A stretch of 64,000 nt of DNA from Chlorobium sp. (GCA_005862225.1 SZXV01000010.1:248001-312000); one strand, 5' to 3'. Counted from the first letter of the stretch, positions 26,742 to 36,139 are shown. Numbers and translations are program-made. Notes: generated by a model from the sequence alone, not told the origin.

Positions 26742-27125
26742 TTACGGGAAATTGTAATCTGTGAATAAAGCGCTGTGGCCGACAGCGCCGAAGCTATCAT
26801 TGCCATCGGTGCCGGTCAGGGGGTTCCGGGTGCTGTTGTTGATTTTGATCCGTGTTGACAGATCAGTCAATTCACTTGAGGGAGCTGTTCGTATAAAGGT
26901 TGTCGGTGGTCGTACCGCGTCCGGCAGTTGCCTGCAAGCCTTGCCTGCGTTGTATTGCTCTGGATGGGCTGAGTCAACGTGATGACTGATGGCTGCTTGT
27001 CGCTTGCAGTGCCACAAGCTCATAGCCTATGATCACCGCATTGAGCACCCCGACATCAAGATGCCTGTTCTCGTTCAGATTCGTCAGTAGCTTGAAACTC
27101 AATGCCTCAGCCACATTCAAGCGTT
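26742..27125 (-). pseudogene. Decayed fragment duplicated from the RTX gene
   Basis: Read leftward in pieces of different frame, this stretch matches residues about 316-450 of the RTX protein. The EF-hand part is seen as NVAEALSFKLLTNLNENRHL, then GYELVALQATSSHQ where the intact gene has GYEVAAPTATSRQQ, then STRIKINNSTRNPLTGTDGN and DSF where the intact gene has STQIKIKNNTRNTLIGTDGN and DSF. Internal deletions and frame changes remove the rest. Together with the adjacent membrane-protein copy it shows that the toxin-like cassette was once duplicated. Confidence 0.8.
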
Positions 27126-27261
27126 ACGCAAAAATGATTGATGTAAACTGGTTTTAGGACATCGGGAATACCTTTGAGTTCAGCCAGCATAATCATTGCC
27201 ATTTTTCAGAACTATCAATATATTTTCCAAGGAGTTGTACTTGCTATGCATGCATCAAAAT

Positions 27262-27358
27262 AATTACAATCAATGATACTATCCAGTTTTAATCTTTGAC
27301 AAGGGAACCAAAAATGCAGAGTGTTGAACGACATCGCAACTGGAAACATGTTGAGTAA
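27262..27358 (+). pseudogene. Remnant of a second copy of the small 1815-2030 gene
   Basis: In one frame this reads INDTIQF, a stop, then SLTREPKMQSVERHRNWKHVE and a stop. The intact gene at 1815-2030 has SDAIRFLSLPKEQKMESVERHRNWQ. The DNA word GTGTTGAACGACATCGCAAC is shared exactly. Start region and C-terminus are missing, so it is a decayed paralogue lying 25 kb from the intact gene. Confidence 0.75.
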
Positions 27359-27360
27359 AT

Positions 27361-27690
27361 TCAGCCTGCGGAAGTGGCCTCATCTATCCAGTTCAGATAA
27401 TCACCAAAGCCGGCAGTGATCGAGAGTTGAACAATTTCCGGGATTTGATACGCATGATTTTTTCGGATAAAGTCTTCAAGTTCCGGGTATTGCGATTTTC
27501 TCGCTTTTATAAACAGCAAGCATTCCGGCTCATTGCAAGCCTCCCCTTTCCAGAGATAGTAACTTCGTATCTGCTGCACTTGTACACAGGCGGCAAGTTT
27601 CTCGACCACAATCTTCTTTGCCAAATCTTCCGCTTGTTCTGCGGTGGCTACGGTGGTCAACACGACACAATAGGCGGTATCTGCATTCAT
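27361..27690 (-). CDS. cutA: CutA-family protein
   Basis: A 109-residue trimeric CutA1-type protein, historically linked to divalent cation tolerance; the precise cellular function is unsettled. The family pattern is complete: VVLTTVATAEQAEDLAKKIV, EKLAACVQVQQIRSYYLWKG, then CLLFIKARKSQYPELEDFI, and HAYQIPEIVQLSITAGFGDY followed by LNWI. I chose the ATG at 27690 because CutA proteins begin a few residues before the first strand; an in-frame ATG at 27717 adds nine unlikely residues. It is followed leftward by the duplicated RTX debris and preceded by the alkD-like gene with a 29-base gap, so the two may be co-transcribed. Confidence 0.9.
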   Translation of the reverse strand: MNADTAYCVVLTTVATAEQAEDLAKKIVVEKLAACVQVQQIRSYYLWKGEACNEPECLLFIKARKSQYPELEDFIRKNHAYQIPEIVQLSITAGFGDYLNWIDEATSAG

Positions 27691-27719
27691 GACTGAAGCT
27701 TTAAATCTTTGAAGCAAGT

Positions 27720-28430
27720 TTACGCCAACCCCTTGAGATACATCAGCCGCCTCGCTTCCGGCAACCGTTCAATAGCATACCGAAGCATCACCCTCGGCAT
27801 CCGGGGGTAATGGAGTTGCAGGAATGACTCAAGGGTTGGCAGGTCGCGCTTGCCTACCTCGCGGAGCATCCAGCCTGTCGCCTTGTGCAGCAGCTCCTCA
27901 GGGTCATCGAGCAAAAGCTCGGCAAGAGCAAGAGTGTCGTCAAACTCCCCTTTCCGGATAAAATGAAAGGTGGCAAGGATGGCTATCCTTCGCTCCCACA
28001 TACTCTTCGATGCGGCAAGCTGGTACAACAACGTCCTGTCACGCAAGCGCAAAAAAGCGCCAACAAGATACTGTGCCGAAATATCTACCAGATCCCAATT
28101 GTTTATATACCGGGTATGCTCCAGATAGAGATCATGGATGTGCTGACGGACAGTATCATTGCCCTTCGCAAACCGACGCATAAGCAGCAGAAGGGCAAGC
28201 AGGCGATCCTCGTGAAAAGCGGACTCAAGCAGCCGGATAACCTCCGGCAACGGCGTGCCATCGAGCGAAGGAACCATTTTTCTCAGCACCGGTACTCGAA
28301 TGCCGCGAAAAAGGTCTCCTTCAGCGTATTCGCCGGGGCCGGTCTTGAAAAACTTCTGGGCAAAGAGCGCTGCTTCCGGATTTGAGAGCGCTTCAAGTTC
28401 TTTGATGATCATGGATGCTGTAACACTCAT
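27720..28430 (-). CDS. AlkD-like DNA alkylation repair protein
   Basis: A 236-residue HEAT-like repeat protein of the AlkC/AlkD DNA glycosylase superfamily, which excises bulky or cationic alkylated bases. Recognisable parts are FRGIRVPVLRKMVPSL, FHEDRLLALLLLMRRF, the NNWDLVDISAQYLVGAFL segment with the conserved Trp-Asp pair, SMWERRIAILATFHFIRKG, and LLHKATGWMLREVGKRD. I chose the ATG at 28430, since homologues start with a short Met-Ile-Lys segment there; the frame is open to 28478. Whether it is active AlkD or a related family member is not certain. Confidence 0.85.
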   Translation of the reverse strand: MSVTASMIIKELEALSNPEAALFAQKFFKTGPGEYAEGDLFRGIRVPVLRKMVPSLDGTPLPEVIRLLESAFHEDRLLALLLLMRRFAKGNDTVRQHIHDLYLEHTRYINNWDLVDISAQYLVGAFLRLRDRTLLYQLAASKSMWERRIAILATFHFIRKGEFDDTLALAELLLDDPEELLHKATGWMLREVGKRDLPTLESFLQLHYPRMPRVMLRYAIERLPEARRLMYLKGLA

Positions 28431-28450
28431 GATAGTAAAGTTTTTAACGA

Positions 28451-30340
28451 TTACGCCTGCTCGGCAAGTGCACTCCATCGGGCCATCTCCTTTTCGAGCT
28501 GCTGCTGGAGTACCTGTAGCTCGGCGCCAAGCTTCTGCTGCAAGGCAAAATCGCTGCCGGCGGAGGCCAGTTGCGCCGCTATTTCAGACTGACGACTCTC
28601 AGCCACCTGAATCGAGCGCTCAAGCTGCTCAAGTTCACGCTTCTCCTTGCTGGACAGTTTGCTCTGCTTCGGCAAAACGGGCGCCACTGGTTTCGGCGCT
28701 TCGGGCGCTTTTTTCAACGGTTTCTGCTCAGCCTTTCCCTCCGATGCCTTCAGTTCAAGATAGAGCGTGTAGTTGCCGGGATAGCGACGAATGGTGCCAT
28801 TCTCCTCAAAGGCAAAAATATACTCAACCGTGCGGTCAAGAAAATAGCGGTCGTGGCTTACCACCATCAGGCAACCCTGATAACTGTCGAGATAGTCCTC
28901 AAGCACCCGAAGTGTCGGAATATCGAGATCGTTGGTCGGCTCATCAAGCAGAAGCACATTGGGAGAACCGATAAGCTGCCGCAAAAGGTAAAGGCGCCGA
29001 CGCTCTCCACCCGAAAGGGTACGAACATAACTGTACTGGGTCGCCGGGGCAAAGAGAAACCGCTCAAGCATTTTCGAGGCAGAGAGCACTGTTCCATCCT
29101 TTGTGGTAATCTGTTCAGCCTCAGCCTGGATGCACTCAATCACACGCTTGTCATCGTCAAGGCCTCGGCTCTGCTGATCGTAATAGCCGATTTTCACCGT
29201 CTTGCCCATATCAATATGGCCACTGTCAGGCTTGACTCGCTCCGTAATCATCTCAAACAACGTGGTTTTACCCGAACCATTCGGCCCGATAATACCGATG
29301 CGATCGCCCTTCTGCAGATGATATTCAAAATCGCGAAGCAGCACCTTGTCGCCGTAAGACTTTGATACCTTATGAAATTCTATAATTTTATCGCCGAGAC
29401 GTCCCGCGCCAAGGCCGATATCAAGCTCCTTTGTTTTCTCCTTTTTCGGAGCATAGACCAGACTTTCGGCCCGAAGCATACGCGCCTTCTGTTTGGTGGT
29501 TCTCGCTTTGCAGCCACTGCGCATCCAGTCAAGCTCCTGACGGACAAGCGCCTGGCGCTTGCGATCATCGCGTATCGCCTGCTCCTCCTGCTCCGCTTTC
29601 TGTTGCAGGTAGCTTGAGTATCCGCCCGTATAGGTCGTAGCCGTCCGACCATCCAGCTCAAGCATCCGCGTCGCCACACGGTCAAGAAAATATCGGTCAT
29701 GCGTAATCAACAGCACCGCGCCCTGATAGCGCCGGATATACTGCTCGAGCCACTCAACGCTGTCGGCATCAAGATGGTTGGTCGGTTCATCAAGAATCAG
29801 TCCGTCACTCGGCACCACAAGCGCATGGGCGAGCGCAACCCGCTTGCGCTGGCCACCGGAGAGCGTCCCCATGATTGCCGTCAAATCGTAAAGGCCAAGC
29901 TTGCCAAGCACCGTTTTGGCATTCGACTCCAGCTCCCAGGCGCCAGTCACATCAAGCTCGTGAGCAAGCCTGCTCATCCGCTCCAGTAACGACGGATCAT
30001 CGCTGTGCTTCGTTTCAAGCTCCTTGCAGACCACCTCATACTCATAGATGAGATCCATCACCTTGTCGCTCGACTTCAGAATAGCCTGAAGAACGGTATC
30101 CTCAGGATTATAGGGTGAATCCTGCGGCAGATAGGCAATCCGCTTCTGGTTGGCCACCATCACCTTCCCCTTGTCGGGGGTCTCAACACCCGCAAGAATT
30201 TTCAGCAGCGTACTTTTGCCACTCCCGTTCGCCCCGATAATACCAATCTTGTCGCGATCATCAATCCCGAACGACACATCCTCAAACAGATGTTTCAGAC
30301 CATATTTTTTCTGTAACCCCTCAACCGTTAATAGCACCAT
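28451..30340 (-). CDS. uup: ABC-F ATPase, Uup type
   Basis: A 629-residue soluble ABC-F protein with two ATPase domains and no membrane domain. Domain 1 has GANGSGKS, LSGGQRKRVALAHALVVPSD and LILDEPTNHLD; domain 2 has GPNGSGKT, LSGGERRRLYLLRQL and LLLDEPTNDLD. A C-terminal positively charged coiled coil (LSSKEKRELEQLERSIQVAE onward) is the Uup signature and binds DNA or RNA in known members. Uup-class proteins influence ribosome function and genome stability. The ATG at 30340 fits the family start (MVLLTVEGL). It is the first gene of the leftward uup-alkD-cutA group. Confidence 0.92.
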   Translation of the reverse strand: MVLLTVEGLQKKYGLKHLFEDVSFGIDDRDKIGIIGANGSGKSTLLKILAGVETPDKGKVMVANQKRIAYLPQDSPYNPEDTVLQAILKSSDKVMDLIYEYEVVCKELETKHSDDPSLLERMSRLAHELDVTGAWELESNAKTVLGKLGLYDLTAIMGTLSGGQRKRVALAHALVVPSDGLILDEPTNHLDADSVEWLEQYIRRYQGAVLLITHDRYFLDRVATRMLELDGRTATTYTGGYSSYLQQKAEQEEQAIRDDRKRQALVRQELDWMRSGCKARTTKQKARMLRAESLVYAPKKEKTKELDIGLGAGRLGDKIIEFHKVSKSYGDKVLLRDFEYHLQKGDRIGIIGPNGSGKTTLFEMITERVKPDSGHIDMGKTVKIGYYDQQSRGLDDDKRVIECIQAEAEQITTKDGTVLSASKMLERFLFAPATQYSYVRTLSGGERRRLYLLRQLIGSPNVLLLDEPTNDLDIPTLRVLEDYLDSYQGCLMVVSHDRYFLDRTVEYIFAFEENGTIRRYPGNYTLYLELKASEGKAEQKPLKKAPEAPKPVAPVLPKQSKLSSKEKRELEQLERSIQVAESRQSEIAAQLASAGSDFALQQKLGAELQVLQQQLEKEMARWSALAEQA

Positions 30341-30364
30341 ACCTGTAATAATTATTCCGGACAC

Positions 30365-30586
30365 CTTTCACCAGCGCCACCGGCGACTGGAAAGCGCCAC
30401 ACTTATGCAAAAATACCCTTTTTGTTCATGACCATGAAAAAGAGAAGAATATAGCGATTATAGCCCCTTCTCCCCTTCCTGTTTTCTATTCTCCTTTTTT
30501 TTGATAAACTTAGAGAGAAAGAAACCATAAGTGCAGGATACCCTGCAAGCCCGACAGTCATTCTATCCCACAAAGCAACAAAAGCC
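30365..30586. other. Divergent promoter region between uup and the pterin operon
   Basis: About 220 bases between the divergent starts. The sequence is AT-rich around 30420-30540. No compelling -35/-10 pair or operator dyad can be fixed by eye. Confidence 0.35.
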
Positions 30587-31069
30587 ATGAGTGAATTGAA
30601 CGAGTTGCTGGCATTGAGCCCCATGCCTGTGCCCGAGGCGCTGCACCAGTTGCCGCATCACCAGAAACAGGAGATAGTCTCCTGGGCCCAAAACCTTGTG
30701 AGCCATCACACCGAAGGACTTGACGATCTCTATAATGCCATCGGCATGATTGTCAAATTCATCCCGAACTTTATGGTTATTCCCCTGATGGTCGAGCACA
30801 TCCGGCCCAGAATTGCCGCCGGAGTCTGCATGAAGATGGGGGTTGACCAGGCGACCGGGTACGCCAACGACCTTCCCCTTGAATATTTCAGCGAAGTTTC
30901 GCACCATCTTGACGTGGTGACGATGGCCAGAATTCTTGAAAAAATGAAAAAACAGCAGGCCGAAAAGTTTATCCAGTATGAGTTCAGGCAGAATCAGGCC
31001 CGTATGCTCGACATCGGCCAATACCTTGAAAAGATTTCGCTTCCTGAGCCAGACAACCGAACATCATGA
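30587..31069 (+). CDS. Conserved hypothetical protein leading the pterin operon
   Basis: A 160-residue soluble protein (MSELNELLALSPMPVPEALH). It is largely helical, with a HHTEGLDDLYNAIGMIVKFI segment and a central hydrophobic stretch FIPNFMVIPLMVEHIRPRIA that is too short and too charged at its ends to be a sure membrane helix. There is no recognised catalytic motif. The stop overlaps the next ATG by four bases (ATGA), so it is translationally coupled to the PTPS-like and folE genes. By position it may serve pterin synthesis or an unrelated cell function; I cannot assign one. Confidence 0.7.
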   Translation: MSELNELLALSPMPVPEALHQLPHHQKQEIVSWAQNLVSHHTEGLDDLYNAIGMIVKFIPNFMVIPLMVEHIRPRIAAGVCMKMGVDQATGYANDLPLEYFSEVSHHLDVVTMARILEKMKKQQAEKFIQYEFRQNQARMLDIGQYLEKISLPEPDNRTS

Positions 31070-31515
31070 ATGATCTTCTGCAGAAACCAAGAACAGTCTA
31101 TGTTTCAAGAACCATTGAGTTCAATGCGGCTCACCGTCTTTTCAACCCTTCCGCCACAGAGGAAGAAAACGTTGCAACGTACGGCAAATGCAGCAACCAC
31201 AATGGGCACGGACACAACTATCGCCTCAACATCACCATCCGTGGCATCGTTGACCACAAAAGCGGCTTTCTTTTTGACCTGAAGGAGCTGAAGAACATCC
31301 TTAAAGAGGAGATTATGGAGAGGTTCGACCACAAACACCTGAACCATGATGTTCCTGAACTGCGCGACTGCGTGCCCACAACCGAAGTGCTGGCCGTCCT
31401 GATATGGGATATCCTTGAAGAACGACTGCGCACCCTCAATAACCCGGAGATTGCTCTCCATGAAGTCCACCTCCATGAAACAGGAAAAAATGCCGTCAGA
31501 TATTTCGGAGAGTAA
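31066..31515 (+). CDS. 6-pyruvoyltetrahydropterin synthase / QueD family enzyme
   Basis: A 149-residue T-fold enzyme converting 7,8-dihydroneopterin triphosphate to 6-pyruvoyltetrahydropterin (PTPS) or 6-carboxytetrahydropterin (QueD). Zinc ligands are visible as AAHRLF and NGHGHNY, with the catalytic Cys in [14 protein letters not shown]. The C-terminal pattern [14 protein letters not shown] and [19 protein letters not shown] matches the family. Its partner folE overlaps its 3' end and makes the substrate. Green sulfur bacteria are known for glycosylated biopterins, which favours the PTPS role, but queuosine synthesis is the alternative; no queC/queE gene lies nearby. Confidence 0.85.
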   Translation: MNDLLQKPRTVYVSRTIEFNAAHRLFNPSATEEENVATYGKCSNHNGHGHNYRLNITIRGIVDHKSGFLFDLKELKNILKEEIMERFDHKHLNHDVPELRDCVPTTEVLAVLIWDILEERLRTLNNPEIALHEVHLHETGKNAVRYFGE

Positions 31516-32149
31516 CCTTCCCCTGCCATCCTCCGGCCAAAACTGCTGCTGCGATGATGACGAATGCTGTTCGGCGGCTCTCCAACATGAGCCTTTAACG
31601 GGCGGACTTTCAGGTGCGGTCTCTGCCATGCTTGAAGGAATCGGTGAAGACCCTCAGCGTGAAGGGCTCCTCAAAACACCCGAACGGGTAGCCCGCTCCC
31701 TGCGCTTTCTGACACGAGGGTACAGCGAAAATCCCGAAGAGCTTCTCAAAAACGCCGTCTTTACCGAAGCTTATGATGAAATGGTTGTTGTGAGGGATAT
31801 CGACCTCTTTTCAATGTGCGAACACCATTTACTCCCCTTTTTTGGAAAAGCGCATATTGCCTACATTCCTGATGGCAAGATTGTCGGCCTTTCAAAAATT
31901 GCACGAGTCGTTGAAGTCTATGCCCGCCGCCTCCAGGTACAGGAGCGACTGACACAGCAGATCCGCGATGCTCTCCAGAATGTGCTCAACCCGAAAGGGG
32001 TCGGAGTCGTCATTGAGGCAAAGCACCTCTGCATGGTGATGCGCGGCGTTGAAAAGCTCAACTCCATCACCACAACATCGGCAATGTCGGGGCAATTCAT
32101 CAGCTCACAGTCCACCAGAAGCGAATTCCTGCGGCTGATCAGGCCGTAG
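31460..32149 (+). CDS. folE: GTP cyclohydrolase I with a Cys-rich N-terminal extension
   Basis: A 229-residue enzyme that makes 7,8-dihydroneopterin triphosphate from GTP, the first step of folate and biopterin synthesis. The catalytic core is clear: [20 protein letters not shown], the zinc/active-site [40 protein letters not shown], and [12 protein letters not shown] with the second Cys ligand. I chose the ATG at 31460, which has GGAG upstream and overlaps the PTPS gene by 56 bases. An unusual N-terminal segment has five cysteines at 29-31 and 36-37 separated by acidic residues. Its 3' end overlaps hupD, which converges on it, by 11 bases. Confidence 0.93.
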   Translation: MKSTSMKQEKMPSDISESNLPLPSSGQNCCCDDDECCSAALQHEPLTGGLSGAVSAMLEGIGEDPQREGLLKTPERVARSLRFLTRGYSENPEELLKNAVFTEAYDEMVVVRDIDLFSMCEHHLLPFFGKAHIAYIPDGKIVGLSKIARVVEVYARRLQVQERLTQQIRDALQNVLNPKGVGVVIEAKHLCMVMRGVEKLNSITTTSAMSGQFISSQSTRSEFLRLIRP

Positions 32150-32627
32150 CTGCCGGGGAGGAAACCCACCCCTGCACAATCGTCTGCGCCTCCCGTACCG
32201 CTTCTGGAAGCAGCAGGGAAACCTCGGGACTGAGACCAATATTGAGTTCAAGTTCCTTGGGCGGGACACCGATAAGCACAATCTCCTTCGGCATTTTACC
32301 ATGCAGTCTGGCAATGCCGAGGAGTTCGCTGAACCCCATCTGGTGCGAAGACATCTTGCGGTGAATAAAGGCGGGAAGTTCATCATTCCTGTAAACGTAC
32401 ACCCGACGTTCAAAGTCGAGAGGAATGAGCGCGTCAAAGACAATCACGGCATCGCAGGATTCAATGTAGTCAAGCAGATAGATCCCCTGGGTTCCGCCAT
32501 CAATACATCGAACAGTTTCAGGAAAACTTGATGAATCCCTGAAACTGTTCAAAGCTGCCACACCAAACCCCTCATCACCATAAAGGAGGTTACCAAGACC
32601 AATGACATTGACTGAGCAATAGTTCAT
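32139..32627 (-). CDS. hupD: Hydrogenase maturation endopeptidase HupD
   Basis: A 162-residue HyaD/HupD-type protease that removes the C-terminal tail of the [NiFe]-hydrogenase large subunit after nickel insertion. The N-terminal [17 protein letters not shown] has the conserved Glu/Asp of the metal-sensing site, [15 protein letters not shown] supplies the second Asp, and the His of [11 protein letters not shown] the third ligand. It overlaps hupC by four bases (ATGA). The target tail is visible in HupL. Confidence 0.9.
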   Translation of the reverse strand: MNYCSVNVIGLGNLLYGDEGFGVAALNSFRDSSSFPETVRCIDGGTQGIYLLDYIESCDAVIVFDALIPLDFERRVYVYRNDELPAFIHRKMSSHQMGFSELLGIARLHGKMPKEIVLIGVPPKELELNIGLSPEVSLLLPEAVREAQTIVQGWVSSPAATA

Positions 32628-33307
32628 CCAGGCTCTTCCTCAACCTTATGCTTGAAGCCGGTAATAATGGACGAGGTAACACTGGTACGATCGACCACGT
32701 CATGGCGAAAAACCGCATAAAGGTGCATAATCACGTAGACCGGAAAAATCCATGCCATAAGATGATGAGCAAAATGGAGGGTATAACTGCCTCCAAACAG
32801 CGGTATCAGCCATCCAAACCAGTTTTCACTGAAGCCGCCGGGATTATTTTCGCCATACATCGCAAGCCCGGTAAAAATCATGAAACTTGAGCCGCAGAAA
32901 ATGAAAATAAAGTGGGCCAAAGCTGCAACCGGGTTGTGACCAACATAGTTCGGCTCTTCCGATCTCAGAAAAAGATAGGACTCCACCTGCTCCATAAAAG
33001 GCTTGCCCCACCACGCCGGTGACCATGGCCTGAAACCGCCGAATCGCGCATAACGGTCGCCACTGAACAGCGCCCAATACATGCGGAAAAGAAAGTTGGC
33101 GATAAAAATAAAGGCTGATGCAAAATGGAGATACCGCCACCATGCCAGCCCCTTGTACCAGACCGCCTCACCCAGCGGAGGGTTCAGCACAGGAGCAGCG
33201 ATATAGAGGCCTGTTACAAAAAGAACAACCGTGCACAGGGCATTGATCCAGTGATAATACCTGACCGGCAACCCCCAGACATAGATCTCTTCAATTATTC
33301 TCCCCAT
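32624..33307 (-). CDS. hupC: Ni,Fe-hydrogenase cytochrome b subunit HupC
   Basis: A 227-residue integral membrane dihaem cytochrome b that anchors the hydrogenase and passes its electrons to the quinone pool. About four hydrophobic helices are visible, at 18-38 (HWINALCTVVLFVTGLYIA), 60-80 (FASAFIFIANFLFRMYWAL), 125-148 and 175-200. The last has histidines in LHFAHHLMAWIFPVYVIMHL for haem ligation. The length and order S-L-C-D are standard for group 1 uptake hydrogenases. Confidence 0.92.
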   Translation of the reverse strand: MGRIIEEIYVWGLPVRYYHWINALCTVVLFVTGLYIAAPVLNPPLGEAVWYKGLAWWRYLHFASAFIFIANFLFRMYWALFSGDRYARFGGFRPWSPAWWGKPFMEQVESYLFLRSEEPNYVGHNPVAALAHFIFIFCGSSFMIFTGLAMYGENNPGGFSENWFGWLIPLFGGSYTLHFAHHLMAWIFPVYVIMHLYAVFRHDVVDRTSVTSSIITGFKHKVEEEPG

Positions 33308-33319
33308 GTCGAACTCCGT

Positions 33320-35038
33320 TTAAACGATTGTGACCGATGTGATCTCCTTGCCGTTCATATCGAAGAGATGAGAGGCACAGGCAAGACACGGATCAAATGA
33401 GTGCACCGTTCTGAGAATCTCAAGCGGCTGTTCAGGATTGATCATGGGCGTCCCCTTCAGCGCCGACTCATACGCCCCGGAATTGCCATTGGCATCACGC
33501 GGAGAGGCATTCCAGGTCGAAGGCACCACAATCTGATACTCCTTGATCTTCTTGTCCTTGATCTGAATCCAGTGACCAAGTGAACCACGCGGAGCCTCAG
33601 TGTACCCAAATCCCTTGCACTCTTCAGGCCAGGAGGATGGATCCCACCGATCACTGTTGAAGGTACGGTAATCACCGGTCTTGATATTGGCAATCAATTG
33701 ATCATAATAATGGCGCATAAATCCGGCAGTCTGCTTGCACTCAATACCACGGGCCGCAGTACGGCCAAGTGTTGAAAAGAGCGCCTCAGGGCCAACCTCA
33801 AGCTTCGACAACACCAGACCAACTGTCTCCTTGATCATTGGATCACCCTTGGCGTAGGCAACCAGGACACGGGCAAGCGGTCCAACCTCCATCGGGTTGT
33901 TCTTCCAGCGCGGCGTCTTCAGCCAACTGTACTTCTTGTCGGTATCAAGATGCTCGAACGGCGGTTTCGGGCCGGTATAGCTGGGGTTGGTCTCACCCTT
34001 CCAGGGATGAAGCCCCTTGCCATCTCCGCCGGAATAGGTGTACCAACTGTGGCTCACCTCTTCAGTCACCTGCGAAGCATCCCTTGGATCAACATCAATA
34101 ACATTGGCAAGATCCTTGTTCAGAATCGCACCTCTCGGCCAGAGCAACGTCTTGAAATCAGCAAGAGAGGTCTCAGGGAAATCTCCATAACTGAGATAGT
34201 TGCCAAGACCACCGCCATGCAGCCATCCTTTGTAATATCCTGCTATAGCAATAAGGTCAGGAATATAAACCTGATCGATAAAGGTGGTGGTATCGTCAAT
34301 AATCTTCTTGATCATCGACAGGCGCTCGATATTGATCGCCGTATCGCTGTTGGGATCGATGGCACAGGCCATGCCTCCAACCAGATAGTTCGGGTGAGGG
34401 TTCTTGCCGCCGAAAATAGTATGAATCTTGACAATCTCCTTCTGGAAATCAAGCGCCTCAAGATAGTGCGCCACCGCAATCAGGTTCACTTCCGGGGGAA
34501 GCTTGTAAGCCGGATGGCCCCAGTATCCATTGGAGAAAATGCCAAGCTGGCCGCTTTCAACAAACCCCACCAAGCGCTGCTGCAAATCCTTGAAGTAGCC
34601 CACCGACGATTTCGGCCACGAAGAGATACTCTGCGCAATAGCCGAAGCCTGTTTCGGATCAGCCTTCAGGGCGCTGACCACATCAACCCAGTCAAGCGCA
34701 TGAAGATGATAAAAATGCACCAGATGATCCTGCGTCACCTGCGTCGCATTCATCAGGTTCCGGATAATGCGGGCATTGACGGGAATATCAATACCAAGCG
34801 CATCCTCGACACACCGCACCGAAGCAAGCGCGTGCACCGTGGTACACACCCCGCAGATTCGCTCAGTAAAAGCCCAGGCATCCCTCGGGTCACGCCCCTT
34901 GAGAATCACCTCAATACCGCGCCACATCGTACCGCTGGAGTACGCATCCTCAATCACATTACTCTCATTCAGCTTCGCCTCTATTCTCAGATGTCCCTCA
35001 ATACGAGGAATCGGATCAACAACTATTTTTCTCGCCAT
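33320..35038 (-). CDS. hupL: Uptake [NiFe]-hydrogenase large subunit HupL
   Basis: The 572-residue catalytic subunit that binds the Ni-Fe(CN)2CO centre and oxidises H2. The first cysteine pair is in ERICGVC (Cys62, Cys65). The second is DPCLACASH at 549-557 (Cys551, Cys554). HupD should cut after His557, releasing a 15-residue tail. All four nickel ligands are present, so the enzyme should be active. In a green sulfur bacterium it would feed H2 electrons to the quinone pool. Maturation genes hypA-F are not in the window. Confidence 0.96.
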   Translation of the reverse strand: MARKIVVDPIPRIEGHLRIEAKLNESNVIEDAYSSGTMWRGIEVILKGRDPRDAWAFTERICGVCTTVHALASVRCVEDALGIDIPVNARIIRNLMNATQVTQDHLVHFYHLHALDWVDVVSALKADPKQASAIAQSISSWPKSSVGYFKDLQQRLVGFVESGQLGIFSNGYWGHPAYKLPPEVNLIAVAHYLEALDFQKEIVKIHTIFGGKNPHPNYLVGGMACAIDPNSDTAINIERLSMIKKIIDDTTTFIDQVYIPDLIAIAGYYKGWLHGGGLGNYLSYGDFPETSLADFKTLLWPRGAILNKDLANVIDVDPRDASQVTEEVSHSWYTYSGGDGKGLHPWKGETNPSYTGPKPPFEHLDTDKKYSWLKTPRWKNNPMEVGPLARVLVAYAKGDPMIKETVGLVLSKLEVGPEALFSTLGRTAARGIECKQTAGFMRHYYDQLIANIKTGDYRTFNSDRWDPSSWPEECKGFGYTEAPRGSLGHWIQIKDKKIKEYQIVVPSTWNASPRDANGNSGAYESALKGTPMINPEQPLEILRTVHSFDPCLACASHLFDMNGKEITSVTIV

Positions 35039-35053
35039 GAGCTTGCTCCCTAG

Positions 35054-36139
35054 TTATGCTTTATCATTATCAAGCTTGTCTGATTTTGCCTTTTTCACCG
35101 CAGTAACGGCCGCATGAGCAGCAGCACCGGCAGCAGCCGCGCCAACCGCTATGACGCCAATCTTGTCAGCATTGCTGTCGCTGCCAAGGAACGGAACTTC
35201 GGCAAGTCTGCTGTAGAAAGGCCCCCTGTCCCAGAAATGAGGCTCGGAACAGCCAATGCAGGGGTGACCTGAACCAATCGGGAAACTCGTCCCGCCATTC
35301 CACTGAATTTTTGAACAGGCGTTGTAGGTTGTCGGCCCCTTGCATCCCATCTTGTAGAGACACCACCCTTTTCTTGTGGCATCATCATCAAAGCTTCTGA
35401 CAAACATCCCCGCATCAAAAAAGGCTCGACGATAACACTTGTCGTGAATCCTCGTCTTGTAAAATGCTTTTGGACGACCGAGATTGTCAAGTTCAGGAAG
35501 CGTGCCAAACGTATGGAAATGGGCAATAACACCCGTCATCACCTCCGAAATAGGCGGACAGCCCGGCACCTTGACAATCGGCTTGTCCTTGATAATATCA
35601 GAGACCGGAGCCGCGCCGGTTGGGTTTGGGTCGGCATTCTGCACACAGCCGAATGAAGCACAAGTGCCCCATGCAATAATGGCCGCCGCATCCGCCGCAG
35701 TCTCTTTGAGAGTATTCAGAAATGAATCACCGCCAACCATACAGTAGACACCGTCATCTTTCGTGGAGGCATTCCCTTCAACGGCAAGAATATACTTCCC
35801 CTTGTACTCTTTCATGATCTTGCGACGCACATCCTCCAACTGATGGCCGGCAGTCGCGCTCAGCACATCATCATAATCAAGAGAGATCATGTTGAAGAGA
35901 ATATCCTCAATCGTAGGATGAGAGGAACGAATAAACGACTCAGAGCAGCAGGTACACTCAAGACCATGAATCCAGAGAACCGGAGTTCGAGGCTTGTTTT
36001 CCATGGCCTGTACAATAGCGGGCACCATAGAGGGTGAAAGACCAAGATAGACTGACGTAAGCGAACAAAACTTGAGAAAGTCCCTGCGGCTTACACCCCT
36101 GGCCCTGAAGAGATCAGCAAAGGTCTGGTTGCTTTGCAT
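35054..36139 (-). CDS. hupS: Uptake [NiFe]-hydrogenase small subunit HupS (Tat substrate)
   Basis: The 361-residue iron-sulphur subunit. A twin-arginine signal, SRRDFLK at 17-23, exports the folded HupSL pair. The proximal-cluster motif ECTCCSES is at 61-68, with the later cluster ligands in [23 protein letters not shown], and [12 protein letters not shown] to [15 protein letters not shown]. After the clusters comes a hydrophobic Ala-rich helix ([20 protein letters not shown]) that anchors the subunit in the membrane. It is the first gene of hupSLCD, with 15 bases to hupL. Confidence 0.95.
   Translation of the reverse strand: MQSNQTFADLFRARGVSRRDFLKFCSLTSVYLGLSPSMVPAIVQAMENKPRTPVLWIHGLECTCCSESFIRSSHPTIEDILFNMISLDYDDVLSATAGHQLEDVRRKIMKEYKGKYILAVEGNASTKDDGVYCMVGGDSFLNTLKETAADAAAIIAWGTCASFGCVQNADPNPTGAAPVSDIIKDKPIVKVPGCPPISEVMTGVIAHFHTFGTLPELDNLGRPKAFYKTRIHDKCYRRAFFDAGMFVRSFDDDATRKGWCLYKMGCKGPTTYNACSKIQWNGGTSFPIGSGHPCIGCSEPHFWDRGPFYSRLAEVPFLGSDSNADKIGVIAVGAAAAGAAAHAAVTAVKKAKSDKLDNDKA

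Noticed and set aside
33950-35053. A 367-codon rightward frame opposite hupL
   Set aside because: Antisense shadow of a strongly conserved hydrogenase gene; residue content does not look like a protein family.
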